Assembly (NCBI GenBank): GCA_022773825.1
Contig: JALFOF010000105.1
Coordinates: 1-64,000 of the forward strand
Origin: Prevotella sp.
GTDB lineage: Bacteria; Bacteroidota; Bacteroidia; Bacteroidales; Bacteroidaceae
Direction of reading: 5' to 3'
Length of the DNA: 64,000 bases
Part shown: in pieces, positions 1 to 9,400 of the stretch
Layout: every line of letters starts with the position of its first letter
Numbering within the stretch: the first letter of the stretch is position 1
Notes under the pieces: model-generated
Database searches by the model: none
What the model saw: only the letters and a program-made list of their open reading frames with translations
What the model was told of the DNA's origin: nothing
Translations under genes and position numbers: made by a program

Positions 1-95
1 TACGCTTTTTCTGCTCATCAGCCGCTTCCCCTGCCCCTCCACTTTTTCATGCCTTATTAGGAATGATGGAGAGTAGATTATCTTAATAAAATGAT

Positions 96-103
96 TAACT
101 TTG
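96..103 (+). promoter_or_regulatory. Bacteroidetes -7 promoter motif TAACTTTG
   Basis: The octamer TAACTTTG fits the Bacteroidetes -7 consensus TAnnTTTG and lies about 60 bases before the ATG of the truncated secreted-protein remnant. No clear TTTG -33 box is visible at the usual distance, so this may be a decaying promoter. It suggests that the remnant once had its own transcription start. Confidence 0.45.
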
Positions 104-164
104 CAGGTGCGTAAGAATTAAGTATATTCACAACGTCCAACTCGAAGCAATTAACGAATCCAAC

Positions 165-343
165 ATGAGATTATATTCAATTTCCCTTCTGCATCGCGCA
201 TGTAGTTTGATAGCGGTGCTCCTTCTCTCTTTGAACTTGCAGGCTGCGCCTCTGCTGAAAAGTCCCTCTGGCAATTTAACAGCCGAGGTTTCTCACCTCC
301 TTTATTATCTTCCTTTGTCTGTAACGGATTATCTGGATAAATG
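165..343 (+). pseudogene. 5' remnant of a secreted protein gene (59 codons)
   Basis: An ATG at 165 opens a 59-codon frame. It begins with a typical signal peptide (MRLYSIS, a hydrophobic stretch ending LNLQAA) followed by APLLKSPSGNLTAEV and then a short tail that stops at 343. The stretch after the signal peptide resembles the first beta strand of secreted GH97 and related glycosidases, which often begin with a phrase like 'SPDGNL'. That match is from memory and is weak. Nothing downstream continues the protein, and repeats and palindromes follow. I read it as the 5' stump of a deleted exported enzyme. It could instead be a small exported peptide. Confidence 0.4.
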
Positions 344-400
344 ACCCCATTTGTTCATTAGCTTTTCACGACCAATTGAGGAAAAAACTGTTTTAAGGCT

Positions 401-503
401 CACTTGAGTGGCGAGTGAAGCAAGAGTAAAAGTATTCTTGCCTCTCTTGAGTGGCGAGTGACCCAGGAGTAAAAGTATTCTTGCCTCACTCGAGTGGCGA
501 GTA
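401..503. repeat. 43-bp tandem repeat, about 2.4 copies
   Basis: The phrase CTTGAGTGGCGAGTG recurs at 403, 446 and (as CTCGAGTGGCGAGTA) 489, exactly 43 bases apart. Each unit also contains AGTAAAAGTATTCTTGCCTC. The copies differ at only a few positions. The array lies in the gap between the gene remnant and the 3' end of asnA, with no reading frame through it. Confidence 0.85.
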
Positions 504-537
504 AGACTTTGTGCATATTTATATGGGGTTAATTAAA

Positions 538-583
538 TCACCAATCGGCCATCAGACAGAACTATCTAATGACCGATTGGTGA
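538..583. repeat. 46-bp palindrome related to the 197-bp element
   Basis: The arms are TCACCAATCGGCCATCAGA (538-556) and TCTAATGACCGATTGGTGA (565-583). They pair along 19 positions with two G-U type mismatches around an 8-nt loop. The inner part (AATCGGYCATYAGA) matches the terminal inverted repeat of the element at 48457-48653. It lies 21 bases beyond the asnA stop, so as RNA it could act as a 3' hairpin for asnA, although no T-run follows. Confidence 0.75.
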
Positions 584-603
584 AAGAGGGGGTGGTTAAC
601 ACC

Positions 604-1641
604 TTAAATGAGGCGAATGCCCATGCGACGGCATTCTTCACGCATGCTGTCGGGCCACAAACTGGCTTGAACTTCGCCAATGTGGGCTTTGTGAAGGAAG
701 AACATGCACAGACGAGACTGCCCGATACCTCCTCCGATGCTGAGCGGAAGTTCCCCGTTGAGCAACTTTTTGTGAAAGAAGAGTTCCTTGCGAGCCTCCA
801 GACCTGAATCATGGAGTTGTCGGAGTAAAGCTTCCTTGTCAACACGAATACCCATGGAACTTAATTCGAGAGAACGGCCCAAAATGCTGTCCCAAACCAA
901 AAGGTCGCCGTTCAAACCGGGTAAACCGTTCTCGGCAATGGTGGAGTAATCGTCGTAATCAGGTGCGCGAAGGTCGTGGGGCTGTCCGTCGCCGAGGGGA
1001 CAACCGATACCGATGATGAACACACTGCCTTTTTCACGGGTAATCAAGTCTTCACGTTCTTTGGCCGTTTTGTCGGGCCACAACTGACGCAGTTCCTCGG
1101 CGTGGATAAAGAAGATTTCTTCGTTCAGTTGGGGTTGAATCTGGGTATATTGCTCGCAAATGTTGAATTCGGTACGCAACATGGCTGAGTAGATACGCTT
1201 TACTACCTTTTTAAGAAAGGCCAAGGTGCGCTCTTTGGGTAGGATCACACGTTCCCAATCCCACTGATCAACATAAAGCGAATGGATGTTGTCGAGTTCT
1301 TCATCGGCACGAATGGCGTTCATGTCGGTATAGATGCCGTAACCCGGCTCTATGCCGTATTCTGCCAGCGTGAGCCGTTTCCATTTTGCGAGCGAATGCA
1401 CCACTTCCGCTTTCTGGTCGCCGAGGTCCTTGATGGGGAACGTCACGGCACGCTCCACGCCGTTGAGGTCGTCGTTGATGCCGAGACCCTGCAACACGAA
1501 CAGCGGAGCTGTGACACGGCGCAGGCGCAACTCCGTGGAAAGGTTCTGCTGGAAGAACTCTTTTATGAGCTTTATGCCTTGCTCCGTTTGTTTCAGGTCA
1601 AGAAGGGCTTTATAGTTCTTTGGTTTGATTAATTTACTCAT
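604..1641 (-). CDS. asnA: Aspartate--ammonia ligase (asparagine synthetase A)
   Basis: AsnA makes asparagine from aspartate, ammonia and ATP in the cytoplasm, through an aspartyl-AMP intermediate. The 345-residue product is close to the usual 330-345. It carries the family signature VDQWDWE at residues 124-130 and a class II synthetase-like motif GGGIGQSRL at 303-311, where the arginine is expected to contact ATP. The start at MSKLIKP is supported by a full promoter 32-62 bases upstream. The gene stands alone, between a palindrome downstream and its own promoter upstream. It is related to class II aminoacyl-tRNA synthetases, but the whole-length pattern is that of AsnA. Confidence 0.96.
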   Translation of the reverse strand: MSKLIKPKNYKALLDLKQTEQGIKLIKEFFQQNLSTELRLRRVTAPLFVLQGLGINDDLNGVERAVTFPIKDLGDQKAEVVHSLAKWKRLTLAEYGIEPGYGIYTDMNAIRADEELDNIHSLYVDQWDWERVILPKERTLAFLKKVVKRIYSAMLRTEFNICEQYTQIQPQLNEEIFFIHAEELRQLWPDKTAKEREDLITREKGSVFIIGIGCPLGDGQPHDLRAPDYDDYSTIAENGLPGLNGDLLVWDSILGRSLELSSMGIRVDKEALLRQLHDSGLEARKELFFHKKLLNGELPLSIGGGIGQSRLCMFFLHKAHIGEVQASLWPDSMREECRRMGIRLI

Positions 1642-1672
1642 AATTGCTGTGTCTGTATTCTTATTGCGGATG

Positions 1673-1703
1673 CAAAGTTACTACTTTTTTATTAATTTGC
1701 AAA
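1673..1703 (-). promoter_or_regulatory. asnA promoter
   Basis: Read on the minus strand, TTTG (1703-1700) is followed after 19 bases by TAACTTTG (1680-1673). This matches the Bacteroidetes -33/-7 pattern with near-ideal spacing. Transcription would begin about 25-30 bases before the asnA ATG at 1641, giving a short leader. Confidence 0.8.
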
Positions 1704-1790
1704 CACAAACGGGTATTTATTTTACACAAAGCAAGTTTTTTAACCATTCTATTGACTATTTGCAAAGAAAAGAGTGACATAGCCTGGTTG

Positions 1791-1873
1791 CCTCGCATGA
1801 TTATGGGCCGCAGGTTGCAGGTCTTCCGTAGAAAAGGAAGCGACCTGCGACCTGCGACCCACAACCATGCGGC
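1791..1873. repeat. Long imperfect palindrome downstream of aroB
   Basis: CGCAGGTTGCAGGTC (1809-1823) faces GACCTGCGACCTGCG, and pairing extends outward through CGCATGATTATGGG facing CCACAACCATGCG. This gives an arm of roughly 35 bases with a short loop. It begins 30 bases past the aroB stop and lies before the asnA promoter, so it separates the two transcription units. There is no T-run, so a plain rho-independent terminator is not certain. Confidence 0.7.
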
Positions 1874-1902
1874 AGCGCGGCCTAACATCCCTATGTGTCT
1901 TT

Positions 1903-2952
1903 CTATCCCTCTCGCAAGAAGTCGAGGGCCTCTTCCATCTCCTTTACGGTGGCTGTCTGGTTGACGCGTATGTCTCCTATGCCGCCAAGCAGGGTGAAAT
2001 TGACTACTCCCGCCGTATTCTTCTTGTCGTGCGTCATAAGCTCCAGCAACTCAGGGTAGTCGTCGCACGTTATGGGAAGCACACCATATACCTCACGAAC
2101 ATAGCGCACCGCCTCGCGCATCACGCTCACGGGGAAGCCGGTTTTCATCGTGGCGAGGTATAGTTCCGGTATCAGTCCGTAGGCTACGGCATAGCCATGG
2201 AGTATTGGTTGTTGCTTCCTCATGGCCCAAGACTCAAAGGCATGGCCCATGGTATGCCCAAGGTTGAGGGCTTTGCGTATGCCGTTCTCGCGCGGGTCGA
2301 CCTCCACTATGTGCTCTTTCACTGCCACAGAGTCTGCCACCATGCGCTGAAGCTGACTGAGACAGGGGCGCGTTATGTCGAACGTCACAAGCTCGTCCCA
2401 CAGCTGGGGCGTGGAGATTAGCCCGTGTTTGAGCATCTCCGCATAGCCGGAACGCAGGTTCGCATCGTCGAGGGTCTTGAGGAAAGCGGTACAAAGAATG
2501 ACATAACGCGAGTCATTGAACACGCCAATCTCATTTTTCAACCCTCCGAAATTGATGCCTGTCTTGCCTCCCACGCTGGCATCAACCATAGATAGCAACG
2601 TTGTCGGTATGTTAATGAAGTTTATTCCGCGTTTGAACGTGCTGGCAGCGAAGCCTCCAAGGTCTGTCACCATGCCGCCGCCAAGGTTCACAAGGAGCGA
2701 GTGGCGCGTGGCACCGCCCTGTTGCAGGCACCGCCACACATGGGCAGTGCTCTCCAATGTCTTCTCAACGTCAGTGGAACCGATGGTTATCACGCTGGCA
2801 TCTCGCAGGCATGGAAAGTCCTTCACTAAGGGCAGACAGAGCGAGTGGGTAGTGGTGTCGGTGAGAACGAATATCTTGTCGTGCTCACAATCTTGTATTG
2901 AGGCGGTGAGTTCAGCCTCCAAATCGGTTGAAAGTATTATTCTTTGGTCCAT
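1903..2952 (-). CDS. aroB: 3-dehydroquinate synthase
   Basis: AroB converts DAHP to 3-dehydroquinate, the second step of the shikimate pathway, using NAD and a divalent metal. The 349-residue protein has the nucleotide-binding stretch LGGGMVTDLGGF (90-101), the active-site block PTTLLSMVDASVGGKTGIN (116-134) and the metal-ligand segment LNLGHTMGHAFE. Length is normal. It follows dacB on the same strand with only a hairpin repeat between them, and that repeat ends one base before the ATG, so it forms the whole leader. No separate promoter is evident. Confidence 0.96.
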   Translation of the reverse strand: MDQRIILSTDLEAELTASIQDCEHDKIFVLTDTTTHSLCLPLVKDFPCLRDASVITIGSTDVEKTLESTAHVWRCLQQGGATRHSLLVNLGGGMVTDLGGFAASTFKRGINFINIPTTLLSMVDASVGGKTGINFGGLKNEIGVFNDSRYVILCTAFLKTLDDANLRSGYAEMLKHGLISTPQLWDELVTFDITRPCLSQLQRMVADSVAVKEHIVEVDPRENGIRKALNLGHTMGHAFESWAMRKQQPILHGYAVAYGLIPELYLATMKTGFPVSVMREAVRYVREVYGVLPITCDDYPELLELMTHDKKNTAGVVNFTLLGGIGDIRVNQTATVKEMEEALDFLREG

Positions 2953-2953
2953 T

Positions 2954-3125
2954 ATAGTTGTTTAGTTGTTTGGGGGGTTGGTGCTTTAGTTGTTTAGTGG
3001 TTTAGTCGTTTAGTGGTTTAGTCGTTTAGTTGTTTGGATGGCTTCGTGGTTTTCTGTTGTTTAGGCGGCTTGGTCACTTATCTACATTTAACTAAACAAC
3101 TAAAAAACTAAACAACTAAACAACC
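2954..3125. repeat. 8-bp-unit hairpin element A (dacB-aroB gap)
   Basis: The left half is runs of GTTTAGTT/GTTTAGTC/GTTTAGTG units. The right half (3087-3125) is runs of AACTAAAC. The centre contains TCACTTATCTACATTTAAC. The two halves are complementary. The element ends 3 bases from the dacB stop and 1 base from the aroB ATG, so it fills the intercistronic space. Confidence 0.9.
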
Positions 3126-3128
3126 CTC

Positions 3129-4445
3129 TCACCTGCACATCGCCGCGCAAACCTTGTCTTGAAACGCCTTTGCAACGGCGCTTTTCATCACGCCTTGGTT
3201 TATTATAGCGAAGCATAAGTCATGCCCATTGGCGGCGGTGCAGTAGCCCGCGAGGCTGCTTATGCCTGTCAATGTGCCCGTTTTGGCATGCACATTGCCT
3301 GCGGCAGCGGTGCGTGCCATTCGCTTTTCCAGCGTTCCGTCAACGGCAGCGACAGGCAATGCCGGCCGAAGGTTGGAGTAAATATCCGTGTTGTTGTAGG
3401 CATAGCGCAGGAAAGCTACCTCCATCTCTGCCGAAACATAGTTATATAGCGACAAGCCAGAGCCGTCAGCGAAGCGGTGGGGCTGCTTGTTAAGACCCAT
3501 TTTGCGCAGCAATGCCTCCATCACCGCTTTCGCCTTACGCGCCGTGGAGGGTCTTCCTTTCGTGAGACCTATCTGATAGAACATCGACTCCGCATAGAGA
3601 TTGTCGCTGTCTTTCATCATACGGTGCAGTATCTGCTCTATGGTATGCGTCTGAACGCACAGCTCTTTCGCCCCTGACGGGCACGCTTTTTCCAGCAATT
3701 CGCCATCAAGATATATGCCAGCATCTGCCAGAACGGAGCCAAATCTCTCCAGCATTTTGTCCTTCCTGCCGTACACCAATGGTGAGAGCACGGGGTTGTC
3801 GTCGTCCCAACACCACCCTTCGCCCAGCAAGTCGCTGTCTTTCATTGTTCTGTCGGCATAGACATTGCCACGTATGGTGTCCACCCCCAGTTCCTTAACT
3901 GCCATCGCAAACGAGCGCAGGTCATCGCGACCGAGACGCGGGTCCATTCCACCTATTATATATATGTCGCCTTCCAGCGTCTTAACGCTATCTACTACCG
4001 TCCCGGTGTGGCAGAGACGCGTCTTGTAGAGGTATGCGCTGCCCAGTTTGTCGAGCGCCGTCACGGCGGTGAGCAGTTTCATAGTGGAGGCAGGACGCAG
4101 TGTCTGCTTCTCGCCAAGGGTGTATAACACGGTGTCGTCAGTAAGGTCATAGACCATCAATCCCAGCTGCGATGTGTTCAGGAACGTGCTCTTTGCCACG
4201 ATGCTGTCTATGTCAGCCCGCAAGGACTGAGGCCATGGCAGGCTGGAGTGCGCGGTTTCTGACAGGGTGTCAACGCAGAGAGTGTCGCCCGACTCGATGC
4301 TTTCTTCCGCGCAAATTTCCTGCGTACAGGCTACTACAGTGTCTTGTTCGGAGGTGTAGGCCTGCGCTGTCATCGCCGGTAGCAGTGCCACGAGCACGCT
4401 ACTGACGACATTCCTCAGCCACGCCTTACATCTTGTCATAAGCAT
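3129..4445 (-). CDS. dacB: D-alanyl-D-alanine carboxypeptidase/endopeptidase (PBP4, peptidase S13)
   Basis: A penicillin-binding protein that trims peptidoglycan cross-links in the periplasm. The three active-site motifs are in order: STMK at 120-123 (nucleophile Ser120), SDN at 280-282 and KTG at 388-390. A signal peptide covers residues 1-29 (cleavage after AMTAQA). At 438 residues it fits the S13 family, which has a large insert between the first two motifs. Its start overlaps the end of nadB by 20 bases, so the two are probably translated together. The S13 family may act as carboxypeptidase or endopeptidase, and sequence alone does not settle which. Confidence 0.93.
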   Translation of the reverse strand: MLMTRCKAWLRNVVSSVLVALLPAMTAQAYTSEQDTVVACTQEICAEESIESGDTLCVDTLSETAHSSLPWPQSLRADIDSIVAKSTFLNTSQLGLMVYDLTDDTVLYTLGEKQTLRPASTMKLLTAVTALDKLGSAYLYKTRLCHTGTVVDSVKTLEGDIYIIGGMDPRLGRDDLRSFAMAVKELGVDTIRGNVYADRTMKDSDLLGEGWCWDDDNPVLSPLVYGRKDKMLERFGSVLADAGIYLDGELLEKACPSGAKELCVQTHTIEQILHRMMKDSDNLYAESMFYQIGLTKGRPSTARKAKAVMEALLRKMGLNKQPHRFADGSGLSLYNYVSAEMEVAFLRYAYNNTDIYSNLRPALPVAAVDGTLEKRMARTAAAGNVHAKTGTLTGISSLAGYCTAANGHDLCFAIINQGVMKSAVAKAFQDKVCAAMCR

Positions 4446-6015
4446 GATGGGGATAATCCGTAGTGAAATGCAGTCCTCGGCACTCCTTGCGCTCTATTGC
4501 CCAACGTGTTATGAGGTAGCCCACGTTAATCATATTTCGTAGTTCGCATATATCGCGGCTTGCGTAAACATGCTTGAAGAGCGCCTCCGTCTCCTCGTAA
4601 AGCACGTCCAGTCTGCGCCATGCGCGCATCAGTCTGAGGTCGGAGCGCACTATGCCGACGTAGTTAGCCATTATCTGTCCTACCTCATGCACGCTCTGTG
4701 TTATGAGCACCTTTTCCTCATTTGACAGCGTGCCCTCATCGTTCCACTCGGGAACCATCGTGTTGAAGTCGTATTCGTCTATGTGTTCCAGCGAGTGTCG
4801 CGAAGCTGTCTCGGCGTACACCACGGCCTCTATCAGTGAGTTAGAGGCGAGTCTGTTGCCTCCATGCAGTCCTGTGCAGGAACATTCGCCTAAGGCGTAT
4901 AGTCTCTTGATGCTTGAACAGCCGTTGAGGTCCACCTTTATGCCGCCGCACATATAATGCGCCGCCGGGCGCACGGGTATGTAGTCCTTCGTTATGTCGA
5001 TGCCTATGGAGAGGCATTTCTGGTAGATATTCGGGAAATGGTGGCGTGTCTCCTCCGCGTCCTTGTGCGTAACGTCGAGGCACACATGGTCCAGACCGTG
5101 TATCTTCATCTCCTTGTCGATGGCACGAGCCACTATATCGCGCGGAGCCAGTGAGAGCCGCTCGTCGTACTTCTCCATGAACGTCTCGCCATTAGGCAGG
5201 CGCAGTATGCCGCCGTAGCCGCGCATTGCCTCTGTTATGAGGTATGCCGGGTGCGTTTCGCCTGGGTGGTAGAGTGCCGTAGGGTGGAACTGCACGAACT
5301 CCATGTCTGCCACCGTACCCTTGGCACGATACACCATGGCCTCGCCATCGCCCGTAGCGATGATGGGGTTGGTAGTGGTCTGATAGACAGCACCGCAGCC
5401 TCCCGTGCACATCAGCGTCACCTTGCTCAGGTAGGTATCCACCTTACCCGTGTCAGGGTTCAGCACGTAGGCTCCGTAACACTCTATGTCGGGTGTGCGT
5501 CGTGTCACCTCTATGCCGAGATGGTGCTGCGTTATTATCTCCACGGCGAAGTGATTTTCTTTCACCTCTATGTCGGGGTTGCTTCGCACCGCCTCTATCA
5601 GCCCGCGTTGTATCTCCGCCCCCGTGTCGTCGGCATGGTGTAGTATGCGGAACTCTGAGTGCCCGCCCTCACGATGCAAGTCGAACTCGCCGTCCTCCTT
5701 GCGGTCGAAGTTAACGCCCCAGTCCACAAGCTCCCGTATCTGCGCCGGTGCCATGCGCACCACCTGTTCCACGGCAGCGCGGTCAGATATATAGTCGCCC
5801 GCAATGATGGTGTCCTCGATGTGTTTTTCGAAGTCGTCCACAATGACGTTGGTTACCGAAGCTATGCCTCCCTGCGCAAAGTTTGTGTTGGCTTCTTCCA
5901 GCGTAGTCTTGCAAATGAGGCAAATCTTGCCCTTGTGGGCGCGCGCCACCTTCAGGGCATAACTCATACCAGCCACTCCTGAGCCGATGATGAGGAAATC
6001 GTATTTGTATATCAT
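4426..6015 (-). CDS. nadB: L-aspartate oxidase
   Basis: NadB oxidises aspartate to iminoaspartate with FAD, the first step of de novo NAD synthesis. The FAD-binding GSGVAG lies at residues 11-16 from the chosen start. Later family blocks include the arginine-rich RPAAHYMCGGI and the GLHGGNRLASNSL segment. I start at MIYKYDFL (6015) because the dinucleotide fold begins there. The upstream ATG at 6051 would add 12 unrelated residues. From 6015 the protein has 529 residues, which is normal. nadA and nadC are not adjacent. It has its own promoter and overlaps dacB downstream. Confidence 0.94.
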   Translation of the reverse strand: MIYKYDFLIIGSGVAGMSYALKVARAHKGKICLICKTTLEEANTNFAQGGIASVTNVIVDDFEKHIEDTIIAGDYISDRAAVEQVVRMAPAQIRELVDWGVNFDRKEDGEFDLHREGGHSEFRILHHADDTGAEIQRGLIEAVRSNPDIEVKENHFAVEIITQHHLGIEVTRRTPDIECYGAYVLNPDTGKVDTYLSKVTLMCTGGCGAVYQTTTNPIIATGDGEAMVYRAKGTVADMEFVQFHPTALYHPGETHPAYLITEAMRGYGGILRLPNGETFMEKYDERLSLAPRDIVARAIDKEMKIHGLDHVCLDVTHKDAEETRHHFPNIYQKCLSIGIDITKDYIPVRPAAHYMCGGIKVDLNGCSSIKRLYALGECSCTGLHGGNRLASNSLIEAVVYAETASRHSLEHIDEYDFNTMVPEWNDEGTLSNEEKVLITQSVHEVGQIMANYVGIVRSDLRLMRAWRRLDVLYEETEALFKHVYASRDICELRNMINVGYLITRWAIERKECRGLHFTTDYPHHAYDKM

Positions 6016-6122
6016 AATTCTATATGCCCCACCCTGTCTGCCTTTTAGCAAGGCTCACGGGGCGCATGCTTTGAGGGGTTGTTGTTTGGTTTTGGTCTGT
6101 ATTGTCGGAATAGTATGATGTG

Positions 6123-6154
6123 CAAAGTTACACAGTTTTTTCGATAACGCCAAA
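6123..6154 (-). promoter_or_regulatory. nadB-dacB promoter
   Basis: On the minus strand TTTG (6154-6151) precedes TAACTTTG (6130-6123) with 20 bases between them, the Bacteroidetes pattern. The resulting leader to the nadB ATG at 6015 would be about 100 bases. The 22-bp repeat array at 6220-6307 lies upstream of this promoter. Confidence 0.75.
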
Positions 6155-6219
6155 TCTTTAAGCCCTTTTCTTGGTTTGACGAGTTACGGATTGCCACGCA
6201 AGCCGCGGGCAATGGTTTC

Positions 6220-6307
6220 GCAATAGCTATGTGATTGTCTGGTAATCGCTATGCTTTTACCATGCAATAGCTATGCTTTTACTTTGCAATAGCTATGCTT
6301 TTGCGAC
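6220..6307. repeat. 22-bp repeat array, 4 copies
   Basis: Units with core AATCGCTATGCTTTTAC or AATAGCTATGCTTTTAC start at 6222, 6244, 6266 and 6288, exactly 22 bases apart. The first copy is degenerate. The array lies in the gap between the sprA stop and the nadB promoter, with no open frame. The rest of the gap (6052-6449) shows only the promoter and no other feature I can name. Confidence 0.9.
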
Positions 6308-6449
6308 AGGAAGCGATACACCTACGCCCTCATAATGCAGCAACAAGCGCGTTATCAACCACATACACGAGCGTCACCAAGGGAGATTCTCAGCACGGAA
6401 GGCTTTGTTTCTCAATACGCCGTATGGCTTTTGTCCTCTAAAGCGTTTT

Positions 6450-9400
6450 TTATCGCGTCAGCGAGAACTTCATACTCAGTCCGAAGTCCTGCGTCACCGT
6501 GGGGTAGCTGCCAGCGGAGAGCAGCGGCGTATTGCTCTGACGGTCGTAGTAGAAACTCATGGTGAGCAGTCGCGAGAGGCTGTAATCCGCCGAGAAGGCG
6601 AGCTTGAAGGCATCGTTGCCCGAAGATGCTGATGAGGACATGGAAGCAATGTCGCGCGTAAGTGCCGCCTGCGAGCGTATGCTGATGTCGAGACGCAGGT
6701 TGAGGTCGTGCGCGAAGCCTGCCGACTTGGCGGTCGTCTTGCTGCCACTCTTTTTGTTATTGTCATCGGCGGCGTTGCCCTTGGTCTTGTTTCTTGCCGC
6801 CTGCAGAGCACGACTCTTGGTGAAGCGGAAGTCGGCTATCTTGTAACCGAGACCGAATACCCAGTCCTTTGATATGGCTTCATTTATCTGCACGCTGGTC
6901 ATGGAGAGGTTAAGCACACGGGTAGTGCGGTACTCTGCCTTGAAGGTGAGGTTGTTTGGCAGGGTGAAGTCGATGCCGAGCAGTGGTGAGAAGGCTTCGT
7001 TGATGCTGACGGTGGATATATTGTACATGGAGTTCGGCACGGGAGCACCGGTGGAGGCATCATTGACAAAGCCTATCATGTCGCCCATCAACTCCTTGTA
7101 AGTGGAGTAGGAACTGTATGAACCTATGGCGAAGACACTCTTGTAAGAGTGGTTGACGTTGACACTCTTGAAGTGGTCGCGCACCCATGGCAGCTGCGTC
7201 AGTCCGCTGTAGCGCAGCGTCCAGTTAGGCAGCATACGCTTCAGTGTGGGGAAGAGGCTCAGGTCGCTGTTGCCAGTGTAGGCATCGAGGAAGGCAGGCA
7301 CCATGACATCGGCACTGTATTTGTTCACGCCTCCGTTGGCAGGGTTGAACTTCTGCCCAGCGAGAGAGGTGCCACGGGGGTATATGGTTCCCTCATAGCG
7401 GCTCTGCACACGCGCTTGGTAATTGTCGAGCGAGCGACAGAACTTCTCAAAGGAGGCGGAGTAATAGCCGTTGTTGGCATCGCCCATGCCCTCAAAAGCC
7501 GACTTTATGCTTATGGTCGTCATGGAGAAGGAACCGCTCTGCGTGGTGGGGCTTCCGGAATACATATAATGTATAGACTTGGCGGTGGTCTTGGTGCGCG
7601 ACATGTTGAGGTCTATCTTGAGGTTGCGCAGTGGCTCAAGGGTCATCTTCACCTGCAAATCCTGGCTGGAGCTGGTAGTGGCGGGGGTAGCCACGGAGTC
7701 GTTCTCGCCGCCGAGAAGCCATCCGTTCGTGCGCGCCTTCTCTATGTAACTGTCGCCGATGAGACCGAAAGCGAAGTCGAGACCGGGGCGCATCAAGCCG
7801 CCACCCGTACGCTGTCCGAAGACATCACCTACGTTAGGCATGAAGCCCGGCAGCACCATAGAGTACTGGTTGCGGTAGGTGATGCCGATATTGCGCACCA
7901 TCATAAGTACCCTCGCAGTGCCCTGCGCCACCTTGTACCACGTCATGTTCTCCAATGGCTCAAGGGCGAGGACGGAAAGTTTCATCGTTACGGCGGAGTC
8001 TGCCTTGTTTATAATCTTTATCTTGTTCTCGTCCACCTTGCGATATTTCACCTCTATGGCCTTGCCGTTCTTGTCCTTGGCAGACACAAGGATGCGCTTC
8101 GACTTCTTACCGTGGGTGATGACGATGGCAGTATCGGCATTAACGGTTATCTCACGCGTGAAGGTGTTACGTTTTTTCCTCTCTTCCGCCCGCTTTTCTT
8201 TTTCCTCCTGCTCTTTCTTCTTTGCCTCCTCGGCTTGCTCCGGCGTCTCCTTGCCGTCCTTGGCGTCCTTGGCTTTCGCCTGTGGCGCTGGCTTTTTCTT
8301 AGCCCGGTTTATGACGGGCGTCTTGCTGAACTTGTCGTTTGCCTGCTTTAGGAAAGGCACATGGTTGTAGAGTTTGACAAGGTCGAGCGTGGAATTAATG
8401 TTTATGGAGCGGTTGCTGCTGATGGTATTGCCAAACGAGGTGCCGTCTTCCTGCTCCGTACCACGCGCCCACTGGTATGTGGCACTGTAGGTTGCATTGG
8501 CCTGCATCCAGTCGAAGATGGGCAGATAACTAAGCGGCAGCTTGTACGAGGCGGTGAAGTTCTGGTTGTAGTCCAAAGGCGTGCCGAGACGCTTTATGCT
8601 ACTCCACACCGAATCCTTCCACGCCTGATAACGCTCTGGGTAAAGGTCTTTGTTGACCTGGGTGTATGGTTCCTCTATCTCCGCCCTCGTAGAGCTTTGG
8701 AAACTCGCGTGAAGGTTGCTCGTAAAGTCCCAACGTATGGAGAACTCCCTATTCCAAAGGAACTGTGAACTGAAGGTGGCAGGGATGCTGTTGGTACTGC
8801 CGAGGTCGTCAAGGTCGCGCTCCTGTAACTCGTAATAGCTGCGCGTCATCTCGGAGTTAGCGGAGATATTCTGAGGCAACCAGTTAAAGGCGAACTTCTT
8901 GAAGATGTCGTAATACTTTGATTTGGACTTGATGCCCTTGAACGGAGTGAGAGACTTGTAAACGGGAGTCCATGAATAGTTTATCACGCCGCGCCACTGT
9001 TCCTCGTTCTCATACACCGTGGTCTGACCGTCAGTGTGCCTGTCGGAACGGCTGTAAGAGAAGGTAAAGTTGGCTGGGTCGTATGGCATGGGGTGACGTT
9101 TGGTCGCTATTCCCACCTTCATACCTGACACGGAGAAGTTCTTGCTCACGGTGTTGGTGATGGCAATGCTGCGTATTGAGTCCTTTTCGTGCTCGTTGGC
9201 AGCACCCTCCAGGGCGTCATCAAGCAGCATATCCGTATCAAGAGGATTGTATTTCGGCGTTGTCTTCTCGTGCGTTACGCTGTAATACACGGGTATAGAG
9301 ACCTTTGCCTTGTCGGGGAAGAACTTTCCAAGCTCGGCGTTAGCGGTGACAGTGTATGAGCCGAACTTGTCTGTTGTGCGCTCCATGACCTTCTGTTCCA

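Noticed and set aside
7149-8351. 400-codon open frame on the plus strand
   Set aside because: It is antisense to sprA, with low-complexity leucine and phenylalanine runs opposite the Lys/Glu-rich insert. No start context or family.
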